A DNA stretch of 64,000 nucleotides from an uncultured Spirochaetia bacterium (GTDB lineage: Bacteria > Spirochaetota > Spirochaetia > CAKZLE01), in assembly GCA_937125225.1 (NCBI GenBank), contig CAKZLE010000023.1, forward strand, positions 124,001 through 188,000. Direction: 5' to 3'. Positions 34,752 to 44,091 of this stretch are shown here, piece after piece (within the stretch, counting starts at the first letter, position 1; each line of letters begins with the position of its first letter). The notes beneath the pieces were generated by a model, which made no database searches, was not told the DNA's origin, and worked only from the letters and a program-made list of their open reading frames with translations. Made by a program: the position numbers and the translations under genes.

Positions 34752-37115
34752 ATGTCAGAGAACACCACCATATTGCCTATTAATCAAATACTGCCACATC
34801 ACCTATTCATGGTACCCTTGACCGGTAACCCGATATTCCCAGGGATCTTTACCCCTTTAGTCATTGAGGACGAAGAGGATATCACCGTTATCGAGGCAGC
34901 AATGGAAAGAGACAATCTGATTGGGCTCATCCTTACCAAAGAGACCGAGAAAGATGGATACGATCCTGAGAATCTCTACCGAATCGGAACTGTCGCAAAG
35001 ATCGTGAAAAAGATCAAACTGCCTGACGGTGGACTCAATATATTCATCTCGACTCTCAAGAGATTCGAGGTAAAACGATATATATCGGAAGAGAAACCTT
35101 TGACTGCCATCGTCGATTATATCGAACCTGTCGAAGAACGTGATGATGAGATCAAAGCCCTCACCCGTTCACTACTCATCGAGATGAAACAACTCTCAAA
35201 ATCGAATCCACTCTTCACCGAAGAGATGCGACTTAATATGGTGAATATCGATGAGCCGGGTAAGATCGCTGACTTCATCACCTCGATCATGAATATCGAT
35301 AGGGAACAGCAGCAAGAGATACTTGAGACCGTATTGGTTCGAGATAGACTCGAGCAGGTACTTATCTTCATCAAACGAGAACAGGATCTCATGAAACTTC
35401 AGCAGAAGATCCAGAACAGGATCAATAAGAAGATCGAGAAGAATCAAAGAGACTATTTCCTCAGAGAGGAGCTCAAAGCTATCCAACAAGAGTTGGGAAT
35501 CGCTGATGATCCTCGGACTCTTGCCTATGATCAGTTCAAAGAACTCATTGAGACCCTCCCTCTGAATCCAGAGGCCTATGAACAGGCGACTAGGGAACTT
35601 GAGAAGTTCCAGTTCCTCGATCCGAACTCAGCAGAGTCATCAGTGACACGTAATTACCTTGAGACTATGACCTCACTCCCCTGGAAGGATGCAGTCCCAA
35701 AGAACTTCAATCTGAAGAAGGCGATAAGGATCCTTGATCGGGACCATTATGGTATGCAGGATGTGAAGAATAGGATCATTGAACATCTCTCAGTTCGAAA
35801 ACTGAAACAGGACACAAAGGGTTCCATCATCTGTCTTGTCGGTCCTCCAGGAGTCGGGAAGACCTCTGTCGGAAGGTCCATCGCACGTGCACTCAATAAA
35901 GAGTTCTTCAGATTCTCTGTAGGGGGAATGCGTGATGAAGCAGAGATCAAGGGTCACAGAAGGACCTATGTAGGGGCTATGCCCGGAAAGATCATTCAAG
36001 GACTCAAGATCGTTAAGACCAAGGACCCTGTGTTCATGATCGATGAGATCGATAAGATGGGAGCCTCCTATCAGGGAGACCCCTCATCCGCACTGCTCGA
36101 GGTCCTTGACCCTGAACAGAATGATAACTTCAGGGATCATTATCTCGATGTACCCTTCGACCTCTCACAGATCCTGTTCGTCGTCACGGCGAACACCCTC
36201 GACACCATCCCAAGACCTCTACTTGATAGAATGGAGATCATTCGACTCTCAGGGTATATCGCTCAAGAGAAGATCGCGATCGCAAAAAAATACCTTGTTC
36301 CGAAATCGCTTGATCGTAATGGTCTGACAAAAGGTCAAGTGAGCTTCAAACAGAGATCACTTACTCGTATTGCCGATGAGTATGCAAGAGAGGCAGGTGT
36401 GAGGAACTTTGAGAAAGCTCTCAATAAGATCCTTCGAAAGGTCGCTAAGAAAGTTGTTGCTGAGGAGATCGAACTACCATTAGTCGTAGAATCTGGCTCG
36501 ATCGAAGAATACTTGGGCAAGCCGATATTCAGAGAGGATGAGATCAAAAAGGCAGAACGTCCCGGGATGACAGTAGGTCTTGCATGGACCAACTTCGGTG
36601 GAGATACCCTCCTGATCGAAGCAGTGAACATCAAAGGGAAAGAGGGATTGAAACTCACAGGACAGATGGGCGATGTCATGAAAGAATCTGCCGGTATCTC
36701 CTATACCTATGTTCGCCATATTGCCGAAGCCTATGGGATCGACCCTAGTTTCTTTAATAAGAATGTGATACACCTTCATATTCCTGAAGGTGCTACACCA
36801 AAAGATGGTCCATCAGCAGGTATTACCATGGCCACGACATTGATGTCTTTAGCCATGGATAAGAAGATTCGGGCGAATCTGGCCATGACTGGAGAACTGT
36901 CATTGACTGGTAAAGTCCTTCCCATCGGTGGACTCAAAGAGAAGGTCATCGCGGCTAGAAGAAACAAGATAAAGACGATCATCATCCCGGCTCAGAACCA
37001 ACGAGACCTTGATGAGATTCCTGAGTATATAAAGAAGGGGATAACCTTCCATACAGCTTCTCGTCTAGAAGAGGTGTTGGAAGTCGCTTTCACCCATCTA
37101 GCAAAGAAAGATTAG
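34752..37115 (+). CDS. lon: ATP-dependent protease Lon
   Basis: A protein of 787 aa: an N-terminal LON substrate domain (PLTGNPIFPGIFTPLVI), a coiled-coil linker, AAA+ with Walker A GPPGVGKTS at about 364-372 and Walker B VFMIDEIDK, and the C-terminal Ser-Lys protease with Ser688 (PKDGPSAG) and Lys731 (GGLKEKV); the 43-residue spacing equals that of E. coli Lon. It degrades misfolded and regulatory proteins. The start is ATG 34752 with GAGGAGG upstream; GTG 34725 is in frame but less likely. A U32 gene follows after 11 bases. Confidence 0.97.
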   Translation: MSENTTILPINQILPHHLFMVPLTGNPIFPGIFTPLVIEDEEDITVIEAAMERDNLIGLILTKETEKDGYDPENLYRIGTVAKIVKKIKLPDGGLNIFISTLKRFEVKRYISEEKPLTAIVDYIEPVEERDDEIKALTRSLLIEMKQLSKSNPLFTEEMRLNMVNIDEPGKIADFITSIMNIDREQQQEILETVLVRDRLEQVLIFIKREQDLMKLQQKIQNRINKKIEKNQRDYFLREELKAIQQELGIADDPRTLAYDQFKELIETLPLNPEAYEQATRELEKFQFLDPNSAESSVTRNYLETMTSLPWKDAVPKNFNLKKAIRILDRDHYGMQDVKNRIIEHLSVRKLKQDTKGSIICLVGPPGVGKTSVGRSIARALNKEFFRFSVGGMRDEAEIKGHRRTYVGAMPGKIIQGLKIVKTKDPVFMIDEIDKMGASYQGDPSSALLEVLDPEQNDNFRDHYLDVPFDLSQILFVVTANTLDTIPRPLLDRMEIIRLSGYIAQEKIAIAKKYLVPKSLDRNGLTKGQVSFKQRSLTRIADEYAREAGVRNFEKALNKILRKVAKKVVAEEIELPLVVESGSIEEYLGKPIFREDEIKKAERPGMTVGLAWTNFGGDTLLIEAVNIKGKEGLKLTGQMGDVMKESAGISYTYVRHIAEAYGIDPSFFNKNVIHLHIPEGATPKDGPSAGITMATTLMSLAMDKKIRANLAMTGELSLTGKVLPIGGLKEKVIAARRNKIKTIIIPAQNQRDLDEIPEYIKKGITFHTASRLEEVLEVAFTHLAKKD

Positions 37116-37126
37116 AAGAGGATAAC

Positions 37127-38356
37127 ATGGAACTATTGGCTCCGGCAGGAAATCTAGAAAAACTCTATTATGCATATACCTATGGTGCAGATGCAGCATA
37201 TATAGGCCTCAGTAACTTCTCCCTTCGTGCACGAGCCGAGAATTTCCATGGAGATCAATGGAGGCGTATCAAAGAGGTCAAAGGGGATAAGAAACTCTTT
37301 GGGGCAGTGAATATCTACTTTCATAATGGGGATCTCTCAAAACTGCAGGAGTCCTATGAGTATATTGAACAGTATCCTCTAGATGCCTTTATCGTCAGTG
37401 ACCTTGGAGCAGCCTCACTCTTGAAGAACCGTTTTCCCGATATTCCATTACACCTCAGTACACAGGCAAACTGTATCAATGCTGAGGCTGCAAAGGTGTA
37501 TCAGTCACTCGGTTTTGAGAGGATCGTTCTTGGTCGGGAGACTAGTCTCGATGAGATCAAAGCGATCAAGGATGCGGTTCCTGATCTTGAGCTAGAGACT
37601 TTCGTTCATGGTGCGATGTGTATCGCCTACTCCGGAAGATGTTTCCTGAGTCGATACCTCTCTGACAGGTCTGCTAACCAGGGAGATTGTGCCCACTCCT
37701 GTAGATGGGACTACCAGGTGAACTCACTCGACCTCGCGCTAGAGGAGAAACAGAGACCCGGAGAGTACTTCCCTATCTATGAGGGAGAGAATTTCACTTC
37801 GATCCTCTCCTCGAAAGATATGTGTATGATAGATTACCTGAAGGATCTCAAGGCCGCAGGAGTGGACTCACTCAAGGTCGAAGGTCGTATGAAGTCGATC
37901 TACTATGCTGCAGTCACAACTAGAGCCTATAGAAAAGCATTGGATGCTCTAGAGGCAGGAAAATCAGATGAGTCCTGGCAGGGTTATAAGGATGAGCTGT
38001 ACAAAGTAAGCAGACGCGAATACTCTACCGGATTCTATTTCGATAAAGAGGACATCGAGGCCTCGACTCAAAAGAGTTATGACCGTGAGTACCTGTTTCT
38101 CGGATCTGTCGGAGAGAAGGCAGATAATGGATATTATGAACTGACTGTCAAGAATCAGATCAGAGAGGATGACACGATCGAATATATCGGACCTGATATC
38201 CTCTTCATAGAGGATACCTCTTTCACTATCGTTGATGAGAATTATCATCCTGTAGTGAAGGCAGATCATGGGAAGACCTACTTCATCAAAGCCTCCCAAC
38301 CGGTCGAACCCGGGTATATCCTCAGAAAGAAGAGAGATCCCGACTGTGCTAATTAG
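37127..38356 (+). CDS. trhP: Peptidase U32-family tRNA hydroxylation protein (TrhP/YegQ-like)
   Basis: A protein of 409 aa. The U32 signature is clear in ETFVHGAMCIAYSGRCFLS, followed by NQGDCAHSCRW; these cysteines hold an iron-sulfur cluster in the family. The start MELLAPAGNLEKL is typical. The C-terminal domain (YLFLGSVGEKADNGYYEL) is the one of YegQ/TrhP, which helps make 5-hydroxyuridine at tRNA position 34 from prephenate; other U32 members act on rRNA or ubiquinone. It is encoded 11 bases after lon, so probably co-transcribed. Confidence 0.85.
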   Translation: MELLAPAGNLEKLYYAYTYGADAAYIGLSNFSLRARAENFHGDQWRRIKEVKGDKKLFGAVNIYFHNGDLSKLQESYEYIEQYPLDAFIVSDLGAASLLKNRFPDIPLHLSTQANCINAEAAKVYQSLGFERIVLGRETSLDEIKAIKDAVPDLELETFVHGAMCIAYSGRCFLSRYLSDRSANQGDCAHSCRWDYQVNSLDLALEEKQRPGEYFPIYEGENFTSILSSKDMCMIDYLKDLKAAGVDSLKVEGRMKSIYYAAVTTRAYRKALDALEAGKSDESWQGYKDELYKVSRREYSTGFYFDKEDIEASTQKSYDREYLFLGSVGEKADNGYYELTVKNQIREDDTIEYIGPDILFIEDTSFTIVDENYHPVVKADHGKTYFIKASQPVEPGYILRKKRDPDCAN

Positions 38357-38379
38357 CAGTCAAGCCAGAATCGCATAGA

Positions 38380-39042
38380 CTACTGCTCTCTTCTTAACTC
38401 AGTTATATGCTTTCCTGGAGATACTTTGACCGGACAGACTCTACTACAGATAAAATGCTTATCACAACCAGAGACCCCGGTCTCACCATATGCGAGAGCT
38501 CTCAGCTCTCGTATCTCATCGGGATCCTTTCGTTTGAGTATCTCTGTGTGGATCGCTGCTAATGGTGAGGGGCCGAGAAATCTCTCAGATACCGGACAGG
38601 CTGAGATACAGGATCCACACTCTATACAGTTCTCGAACCTGACCCAACTTGCTATCCCATCAGGAGGGAGTACTTCGGTATTGAGTTCACTATCACGCAA
38701 GTAGGAGTTCACCGGCATCTTCTGTACCATCGAAGAGATATCGACCACGAGGTCTGAGATTATCCTGAAGGAATCTAGAGGTCTCACTGAGATCTTCCGA
38801 TCCGGGAACTCAGAAAGCCTGGTCATACAGGCTAGACGTTGGGTACCCTCGATAATACAGGCACAGGTACCGCAGGAGCCATGATGGCAGGAATGTCTGT
38901 ATTGCAGAGAGCTATCCATGGTATATCGGATCTCATCAAGGGCATCAAGGATCGTGAGTTCATCGCTCAGATTGAGAACGAACTCCATATACTCCTCCTC
39001 TCTCAGAATGGAGATGCTATACATATGTTCATCAGTTCCCAT
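38380..39042 (-). CDS. FrdB/SdhB-like iron-sulfur protein
   Basis: A protein of 220 aa with all ligands of the succinate dehydrogenase/fumarate reductase B subunit. The 2Fe-2S site is Cys52, Cys57, Cys60 and Cys72 (CHHGSCGTCAC). CIECGSCISACPV holds Cys139, Cys142, Cys145 and Cys149. CDKHFICSRVCP holds Cys193, Cys199 and Cys203, spaced as in FrdB. The start is ATG 39042, after GAGGATACC; it overlaps the flavoprotein gene by 11 bases. No FrdA or membrane subunit is nearby, so it probably serves as electron acceptor of the GlpA-like flavoprotein. The physiological acceptor is unknown. Confidence 0.88.
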   Translation of the reverse strand: MGTDEHMYSISILREEEYMEFVLNLSDELTILDALDEIRYTMDSSLQYRHSCHHGSCGTCACIIEGTQRLACMTRLSEFPDRKISVRPLDSFRIISDLVVDISSMVQKMPVNSYLRDSELNTEVLPPDGIASWVRFENCIECGSCISACPVSERFLGPSPLAAIHTEILKRKDPDEIRELRALAYGETGVSGCDKHFICSRVCPVKVSPGKHITELRREQ

Positions 39043-40225
39043 GGTATCCTCTCTTATAGAACTCTCGATGTGAAGGTAGTACAATATCAGCAGTCGTACA
39101 GGGTATCTCTACTCCTATCTTCTTACAGACCATATCGGTGGCCACTTCTCCCATACCTCTGAGAGTCGTAGCCTTCCCTCCTACGATACTCACCATATTG
39201 TCGATCTTATCAGCGATCTCATGATCGATCGCGGCAAAGTCACGACTGAGAGCACGTACATCCTCTGCATCCTGTGAGACCCCATACAGAGGTCTTGCAG
39301 CAGCCCATGCCGTATGGAACTTCTGTTCACTGAAACCAGGGAACATGGCCTCTGCTGATTCATAGAGGAAGGGAATATCTCCCTCATGGATCCGTACGAT
39401 ATCAGGGTCCTCAGAGAGCCATTGGGTAGAACCTATGATAGTCAGTCCTCTCTGAGGTACGATGATATCACCGTCACCTGCCTTATGGAGTCTACTCACC
39501 ACCATATTCGACATCCGCCCCTTCACCACGAGCATCGTCCCAGGAGAGGGAGCGACCTGTAAAGGAATCCCTGCCATCTGAGCGATCTGTCCTGCCCAGG
39601 GACCTGCAGCATTGATGAAAAGATCTGCATCAATTGTACGCTGTTCCCCATTCGTATGATCGACGACCGAGATGGAATCTATATGTTCATCACTCGTATT
39701 GATGGCTATGACCTCTGTATAGGGACATATCTGTGCATTTTGAGTCTCAAGTGCGCCTGCAGCGAAACTGATAACCAATCGCCATGGGTCGATCGTACCA
39801 TCTGGTACGACTACCGCAGCTTTGATCTTCACAGAAAGGGCCTTCTCATAGTTCAAAGCTTGTGGTACGGGAATCTCCTGAGCTGGAATATCTGATTCCA
39901 GGCAGGCCTCGATGAACTGTTCACGATAGGACATATCTTCATCATCAACTGCGACGAAGAGCCCCTTATTATACTCTATAGCCTGTGGGGCGATCTTTCT
40001 TAGGATCTCACTCTCATGCATACATTCACGGGCAATATTCCTGTCACCCATAGCATAGCGTGCACCGCAGTGAAGCTGGCCATGATGTCTTCCCGTCGTT
40101 CCGGAAGTCAACTCCCCACGCTCTATGAGGGTCACTTTGAAACCACGTCTACAAAGATCGTACATGGTGGCGATTCCCGTCCCCCCACCTCCGATCACTA
40201 CGATGTGACCGAGTCTATTACTCAT
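39032..40225 (-). CDS. GlpA-like FAD-dependent glycerol-3-phosphate dehydrogenase
   Basis: A protein of 397 aa of the DAO family. HIVVIGGGGTGIATMYDL is the FAD-binding motif, and ERGELTSGTTGRHHGQLHCGARY is the active-site region characteristic of anaerobic GlpA. INAAGPWAGQIAQ and IVGGKATTLRGMGE are also typical. GlpA normally oxidises glycerol-3-phosphate to dihydroxyacetone phosphate with GlpB and GlpC. Here neither is present, and an FrdB-like protein is encoded in overlap instead. The C-terminal [2Fe-2S]-type domain of longer GlpA proteins is missing. Another 2-hydroxy acid substrate is possible. Confidence 0.85.
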   Translation of the reverse strand: MSNRLGHIVVIGGGGTGIATMYDLCRRGFKVTLIERGELTSGTTGRHHGQLHCGARYAMGDRNIARECMHESEILRKIAPQAIEYNKGLFVAVDDEDMSYREQFIEACLESDIPAQEIPVPQALNYEKALSVKIKAAVVVPDGTIDPWRLVISFAAGALETQNAQICPYTEVIAINTSDEHIDSISVVDHTNGEQRTIDADLFINAAGPWAGQIAQMAGIPLQVAPSPGTMLVVKGRMSNMVVSRLHKAGDGDIIVPQRGLTIIGSTQWLSEDPDIVRIHEGDIPFLYESAEAMFPGFSEQKFHTAWAAARPLYGVSQDAEDVRALSRDFAAIDHEIADKIDNMVSIVGGKATTLRGMGEVATDMVCKKIGVEIPCTTADIVLPSHREFYKRGYHGN

Positions 40226-40284
40226 AGTCTACTCCTCGTCCTCATGATGTTCCTTAAGATTTATATAGTACCATGAAGATCAAT

Positions 40285-40314
40285 AAAAAAGGTGAATCAA
40301 TTTCTTGATTCACC
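40285..40314 (-). terminator. Terminator after putP
   Basis: GGTGAATCAA (40291-40300) pairs perfectly with TTGATTCACC (40305-40314). On the minus strand the stem is followed by TTTTTT (complement of 40285-40290). Confidence 0.9.
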
Positions 40315-40344
40315 CATGTATCTTTGAACCTATGTACTAGGTCA

Positions 40345-41814
40345 CTATTTTGAGAGGATACCTTTCATCTCATCGAACTGTTTCAGGATTGCACTGTCTT
40401 TCTGAGGTGAGACCCTATTCATGATCTGGATGACGAGGAAGTTCGCGATGAAGCCTGGTACGATCTCATACATCTGAGCCCCGAGTCCGATCTCTTTCCA
40501 GAGAACACAGACAACAGCACCAGTGATCATTCCAGCAAGAGCCGACTTGGCAGTGGTCTTCTTGGAGAAGAGTGCCATAAGGACGACAGGACCGAAGGCC
40601 GCACCAAACCCACCCCAAGCATATGATACCAGGGAAAGAATACTGCTCTTAGGATTGAGAGCAAGGACCATGGCAAGTACGGAGATCACAATAACACAGA
40701 TCCTTCCTACCCAGATGAGCTCTTTCTCAGATGCATTCTTGTTTATGATCTTCTGGTAGAAGTCCTCTGTGAGTGCAGAGGAGGATACGAGAAGCTGTGA
40801 ATCGATCGTGGACATGATCGCTGAGAGGATCGCTGCTAAGAGGATCCCTCCGATCCATGGATTAAAAAGATCTGAGATCATATAGATGAAGACCTTCTCT
40901 GCATCACCACCAGGAGCCTGTTGATACATAACCATTCCGATGAGTCCTACAAGGATCGCGCCGGCTAATGATATAAGCACCCAGATCGTTGCGATCGTTG
41001 TCGATCGTGAGAGCTCTTTCACATTTTTGATGCTCATGAACCTTGCGAGGATATGGGGTTGTCCGAAGTATCCAAGTCCCCAAGCCATAGTAGAGATGAT
41101 CGCTACGACTCCCGCGATACCACTTCCGGTATCAAAGAGACTCAAGGATATATTCTTGATTTGCGCCACATTCACGATAGCCTCAGCACCACCATGAGCA
41201 TTGTAGGCAACAATCGGTACGATGAGGATAGAGAAGAACATCAGAGCCCCCTGAAAGAGGTCTGTCCAGCATACGGCTAGAAAGCCTCCAAGGAAGGTAT
41301 AGATAACGATGACGATACAGCCACCGATGACTGCTGAGACATACGGAATACCGAACATTGCTTCGAAGAGTTTTCCCGCACCTGCCATACCAGAAGAGGC
41401 ATATATGGTAAAGAATATAAGGGTGATGACTGCTGATATCACTCGAAGAAGACCTGAAGAGTCTTTGAAACGGTTCTCAAAGAAGCTAGATAACGTCAAT
41501 GAGGAGGTCTCCTCCGTGTATACTCTCAATCGAGGTGCTACGAGAATCCAGTTTAGGACAGTACCGATAAAAAGACCGATAGCGATCCAACTCTGTCCGA
41601 TACCATACAGAAAGACGGCTCCAGGAAGTCCCATGAGTAGCCATCCAGACATATCACTTGCCTGCGCAGAGAGAGCTGTTACCCAGACCCCCATAGAGCG
41701 TCCACCGAGAATATAGTCTTCTAGACTATTCGTTCGTTTGTAAAAATATAATCCGACACACAGTAGAAATATAAGATAGATAATAAATGTTATGATCGTT
41801 GCTGCATTTGCCAT
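40345..41814 (-). CDS. putP: Sodium/proline symporter
   Basis: A protein of 489 aa of the sodium:solute symporter family with about 13 membrane spans. It is close to PutP: YILGGRSMGVWVTALSAQASDMSGWLLMG in parts, FGQPHILARFMSIK, and SAIMSTIDSQLLVSSSALTEDFY. It takes up proline with sodium, for nutrition or osmoprotection. AGGAGG precedes the ATG. It is a single-gene unit with a strong terminator. Confidence 0.95.
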   Translation of the reverse strand: MANAATIITFIIYLIFLLCVGLYFYKRTNSLEDYILGGRSMGVWVTALSAQASDMSGWLLMGLPGAVFLYGIGQSWIAIGLFIGTVLNWILVAPRLRVYTEETSSLTLSSFFENRFKDSSGLLRVISAVITLIFFTIYASSGMAGAGKLFEAMFGIPYVSAVIGGCIVIVIYTFLGGFLAVCWTDLFQGALMFFSILIVPIVAYNAHGGAEAIVNVAQIKNISLSLFDTGSGIAGVVAIISTMAWGLGYFGQPHILARFMSIKNVKELSRSTTIATIWVLISLAGAILVGLIGMVMYQQAPGGDAEKVFIYMISDLFNPWIGGILLAAILSAIMSTIDSQLLVSSSALTEDFYQKIINKNASEKELIWVGRICVIVISVLAMVLALNPKSSILSLVSYAWGGFGAAFGPVVLMALFSKKTTAKSALAGMITGAVVCVLWKEIGLGAQMYEIVPGFIANFLVIQIMNRVSPQKDSAILKQFDEMKGILSK

Positions 41815-41931
41815 ACATCCTCCTAATTAATCATGCTGATTCTATAGGAGAATGTATATTTATGCAATAATTATACAGAATTTATACAATTCTATTTTTC
41901 TTTGAGATCTCTTTAAAACACGTTCCTGAAT

Positions 41932-42414
41932 CTAGCTCTTGTGCTTTTCAGCTCGAACCATCAATACAGGGACCTTTCCGGCACGTAAGACCTTATCAGT
42001 GACACTTCCAAAGGCCCATCGACTCAAACCAGAACGTCCATGAGTTGACATGGCTACGAGGTCACAGCCAAAGTCTGTCTCAGCTTTGACGATCTCTTCT
42101 GCAGGGTTGTTTCCGATCACGATATGAGTTTCGATGATCGCTCCACAACCGGAGATCTTCTTACCAGCCTTTTTCAGGTATTCGACTGATTCCTTCTCCA
42201 TCTTCTCTATCTCTTCGGGCGTGAAGGGGATGATGACCGTCCCAACCCCTCCGCTATGAACATCAAGTTGATGAGTCAAGGTAGTGATGATGTGCAGTAG
42301 AATAACTGTTACATGCTCTGTTGGTGATAACCTGGAGATAAAACTGTTGACATATTCGAGAGCAGCTTCTCCAAGTCCTGATCCATCTAATGGAACCAAA
42401 ATCTTTTCTGCCAT
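41932..42414 (-). CDS. Universal stress protein (UspA family)
   Basis: A protein of 160 aa with start KILVPLDGSGLGEAAL and the ATP-binding motif MSTHGRSGLSRWAFGSVTDKVL (G-x2-G-x9-G-S/T). This is the ATP-binding type of Usp; it acts in the cytoplasm in stress survival by an ill-defined mechanism. GGGGAG precedes the ATG. A 9-bp hairpin lies 60-84 bases upstream. Confidence 0.93.
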   Translation of the reverse strand: MAEKILVPLDGSGLGEAALEYVNSFISRLSPTEHVTVILLHIITTLTHQLDVHSGGVGTVIIPFTPEEIEKMEKESVEYLKKAGKKISGCGAIIETHIVIGNNPAEEIVKAETDFGCDLVAMSTHGRSGLSRWAFGSVTDKVLRAGKVPVLMVRAEKHKS

Positions 42415-42473
42415 AGTGCTCCCCCTATGATTTAAGAATAGTCCTGTACACGTGCAAAATCAAGAGTTGGATA

Positions 42474-42498
42474 AGATATTACCTGATGAGTAATATCT
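42474..42498. repeat. Perfect 9-bp inverted repeat between rmuC and the usp gene
   Basis: AGATATTAC (42474-42482), 7-base loop, GTAATATCT (42490-42498). There is no T-run on either strand, so it could be an operator for the usp gene or a weak terminator of rmuC. Confidence 0.5.
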
Positions 42499-42525
42499 GG
42501 GTGGGGGGATTATTTCTTTCGATGA

Positions 42526-43893
42526 TCAGTCTGCCTGATCTGTGAGCCTCTTTGGGATCTGCCGCTTCGTCTTGGCTCCAAGAGTCTTGATCGTCTCTGA
42601 CTGTCGAACGAGATTGCCCCGCCCCTTCGAAAGTCGGTCAAAGGCCTTATCCAATGATCCTTTGGTATTCCCTAGATGTTTTTCAACCTCAAGAAGGGCC
42701 TCTACGAAAAGGGTGAACTTATCGTAGAGTTTCCCGGCCTTCTCAGCTATCTCCTGAGCATTGGCGTTCTGTCTCTCATATCGCCAGATATTCTGTATGG
42801 TCCTCAAGGTCACCATGAGGGTAGAGGGAGAGACGATGATGATATTCTTCTCATACGCATCAGTAAAGAGCCGTTTATCGGCTTCAATAGCCGTCATGAA
42901 GGCAGATTCTATAGGTATGAACATCAGAACATAATCGAGAGTCCTCACCTCTTCTAGTTCATCGTAGTTCTTCAACGCAAGCTCTTTGATATGAGCTCTC
43001 ACACTCGCTACATGACTCTTCAAACCTTTGATCATTTCCGCATCATCAACCTCTGAGGTATACTGTTCATAGCCGACTAGGGATACCTTCGAATCAAGGA
43101 TGATATCCTTCTCATCCGGGAGATGAAGAATGACATCAGGTCGTTTCCTTCGCCCTTCAGCATCTGTGAAGGAGGTCTGAGTCTCATACTCATACCCTTT
43201 TCTTAGACCTGATTCCTCGAGAAGGCGTTCCAGTACGACCTCTCCCCAGGCTCCCTGTTTTTGAGAATCTCCTTTGAGAGCCTTCGTAAGATTAGCAGCC
43301 TCATCATTTATTCGCTTATTGAGCTCTTTGAGATTGGATATCTCATTATAGAGGGCCTGCCTGTCTCTAGCCTCTTTATCATAGACGACATCGACCCTCT
43401 CACGAAAACCCTTTATCTGGGTCTTCAACGGTTCGAGCATCTGATTGATCGATTCTCTATTATGAGAATTGAGCCGTTCGGTAGTCGTGTTGAAGATCTG
43501 GTTCGAGATGTTCTCAAAGTCCTTTGTCAGCTCGGTCCTAGCATTCTGTAAAAGAGATATCTGCTCTTTGTGATAGAGTTCTTGAGCTTTACTCTTCTCA
43601 GTGAGACTACTATTGTCCTTCTCGAGAAGAATGATCTTATCCCTGAGGGTCTCAGTCCTGGTATCGGCCTCTTTGAGTCTTGCCTCCATAACAGCTAACT
43701 GCTCTCTCGTTTTCTCATGAAGGCTCTTCTCAGTCTCGAGAATACCTCTCGACTTCTCTTCGTTCACCCGGTATTCTGAGGTGAGACCTGCCTGAACCTG
43801 CTTGAGTCTTCCTTTGGATAGCAACCCGATCACCAGAAAGTAACCGAAGAGTCCTCCGATCAATAACGATATAATAATGAACACAACACCCAT
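42526..43893 (-). CDS. rmuC: DNA recombination protein RmuC
   Basis: A protein of 455 aa. An N-terminal membrane anchor (VVFIIISLLIGGLFGYFLVIG) is followed by a long coiled coil (about 35-200) and the RmuC nuclease-like domain: KGDSQKQGAWGEVVLERLLE, TQTSFTDAEGRRKRPDVI, IILDSKVSLVGYEQY and MFIPIESAF. RmuC limits inversions and is a predicted nuclease. AAGGAG lies 8 bases before the ATG. Confidence 0.95.
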   Translation of the reverse strand: MGVVFIIISLLIGGLFGYFLVIGLLSKGRLKQVQAGLTSEYRVNEEKSRGILETEKSLHEKTREQLAVMEARLKEADTRTETLRDKIILLEKDNSSLTEKSKAQELYHKEQISLLQNARTELTKDFENISNQIFNTTTERLNSHNRESINQMLEPLKTQIKGFRERVDVVYDKEARDRQALYNEISNLKELNKRINDEAANLTKALKGDSQKQGAWGEVVLERLLEESGLRKGYEYETQTSFTDAEGRRKRPDVILHLPDEKDIILDSKVSLVGYEQYTSEVDDAEMIKGLKSHVASVRAHIKELALKNYDELEEVRTLDYVLMFIPIESAFMTAIEADKRLFTDAYEKNIIIVSPSTLMVTLRTIQNIWRYERQNANAQEIAEKAGKLYDKFTLFVEALLEVEKHLGNTKGSLDKAFDRLSKGRGNLVRQSETIKTLGAKTKRQIPKRLTDQAD

Positions 43894-44038
43894 GAACTGC
43901 TCCTTGAAGAGAGGATCTACCCATCTATGATAGCTTATCCAGTTGATTTACAAAAGAGAATAGAGCAATCAAAAGAGGCCCTATCTTCTTGAGTGGTAAA
44001 ACACATACCTTGATTGATCCTACTTCTATAACCAACAA

Positions 44039-44063
44039 GAGCACGATCTATAAGACCGTGCTC
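44039..44063 (-). terminator. Probable terminator after uraA
   Basis: GAGCACG (44039-44045) pairs with CGTGCTC (44057-44063). On the minus strand it is followed by TTGTTGGTT, a modest T-tract. Confidence 0.6.
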
Positions 44064-44091
44064 CTGTTCTCAACTCATAAAAATCGAAAGA

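Noticed and set aside
38380-39042. Annotation as the iron-sulfur subunit of a true fumarate reductase
   Set aside because: The cysteine pattern fits FrdB, but no FrdA or membrane subunit is near and the gene overlaps a GlpA-like flavoprotein gene, so I name it FrdB-like only.
41309-41716. A 135-codon open frame antisense to putP
   Set aside because: The opposite strand encodes a full, conserved PutP; this frame has no features of its own.
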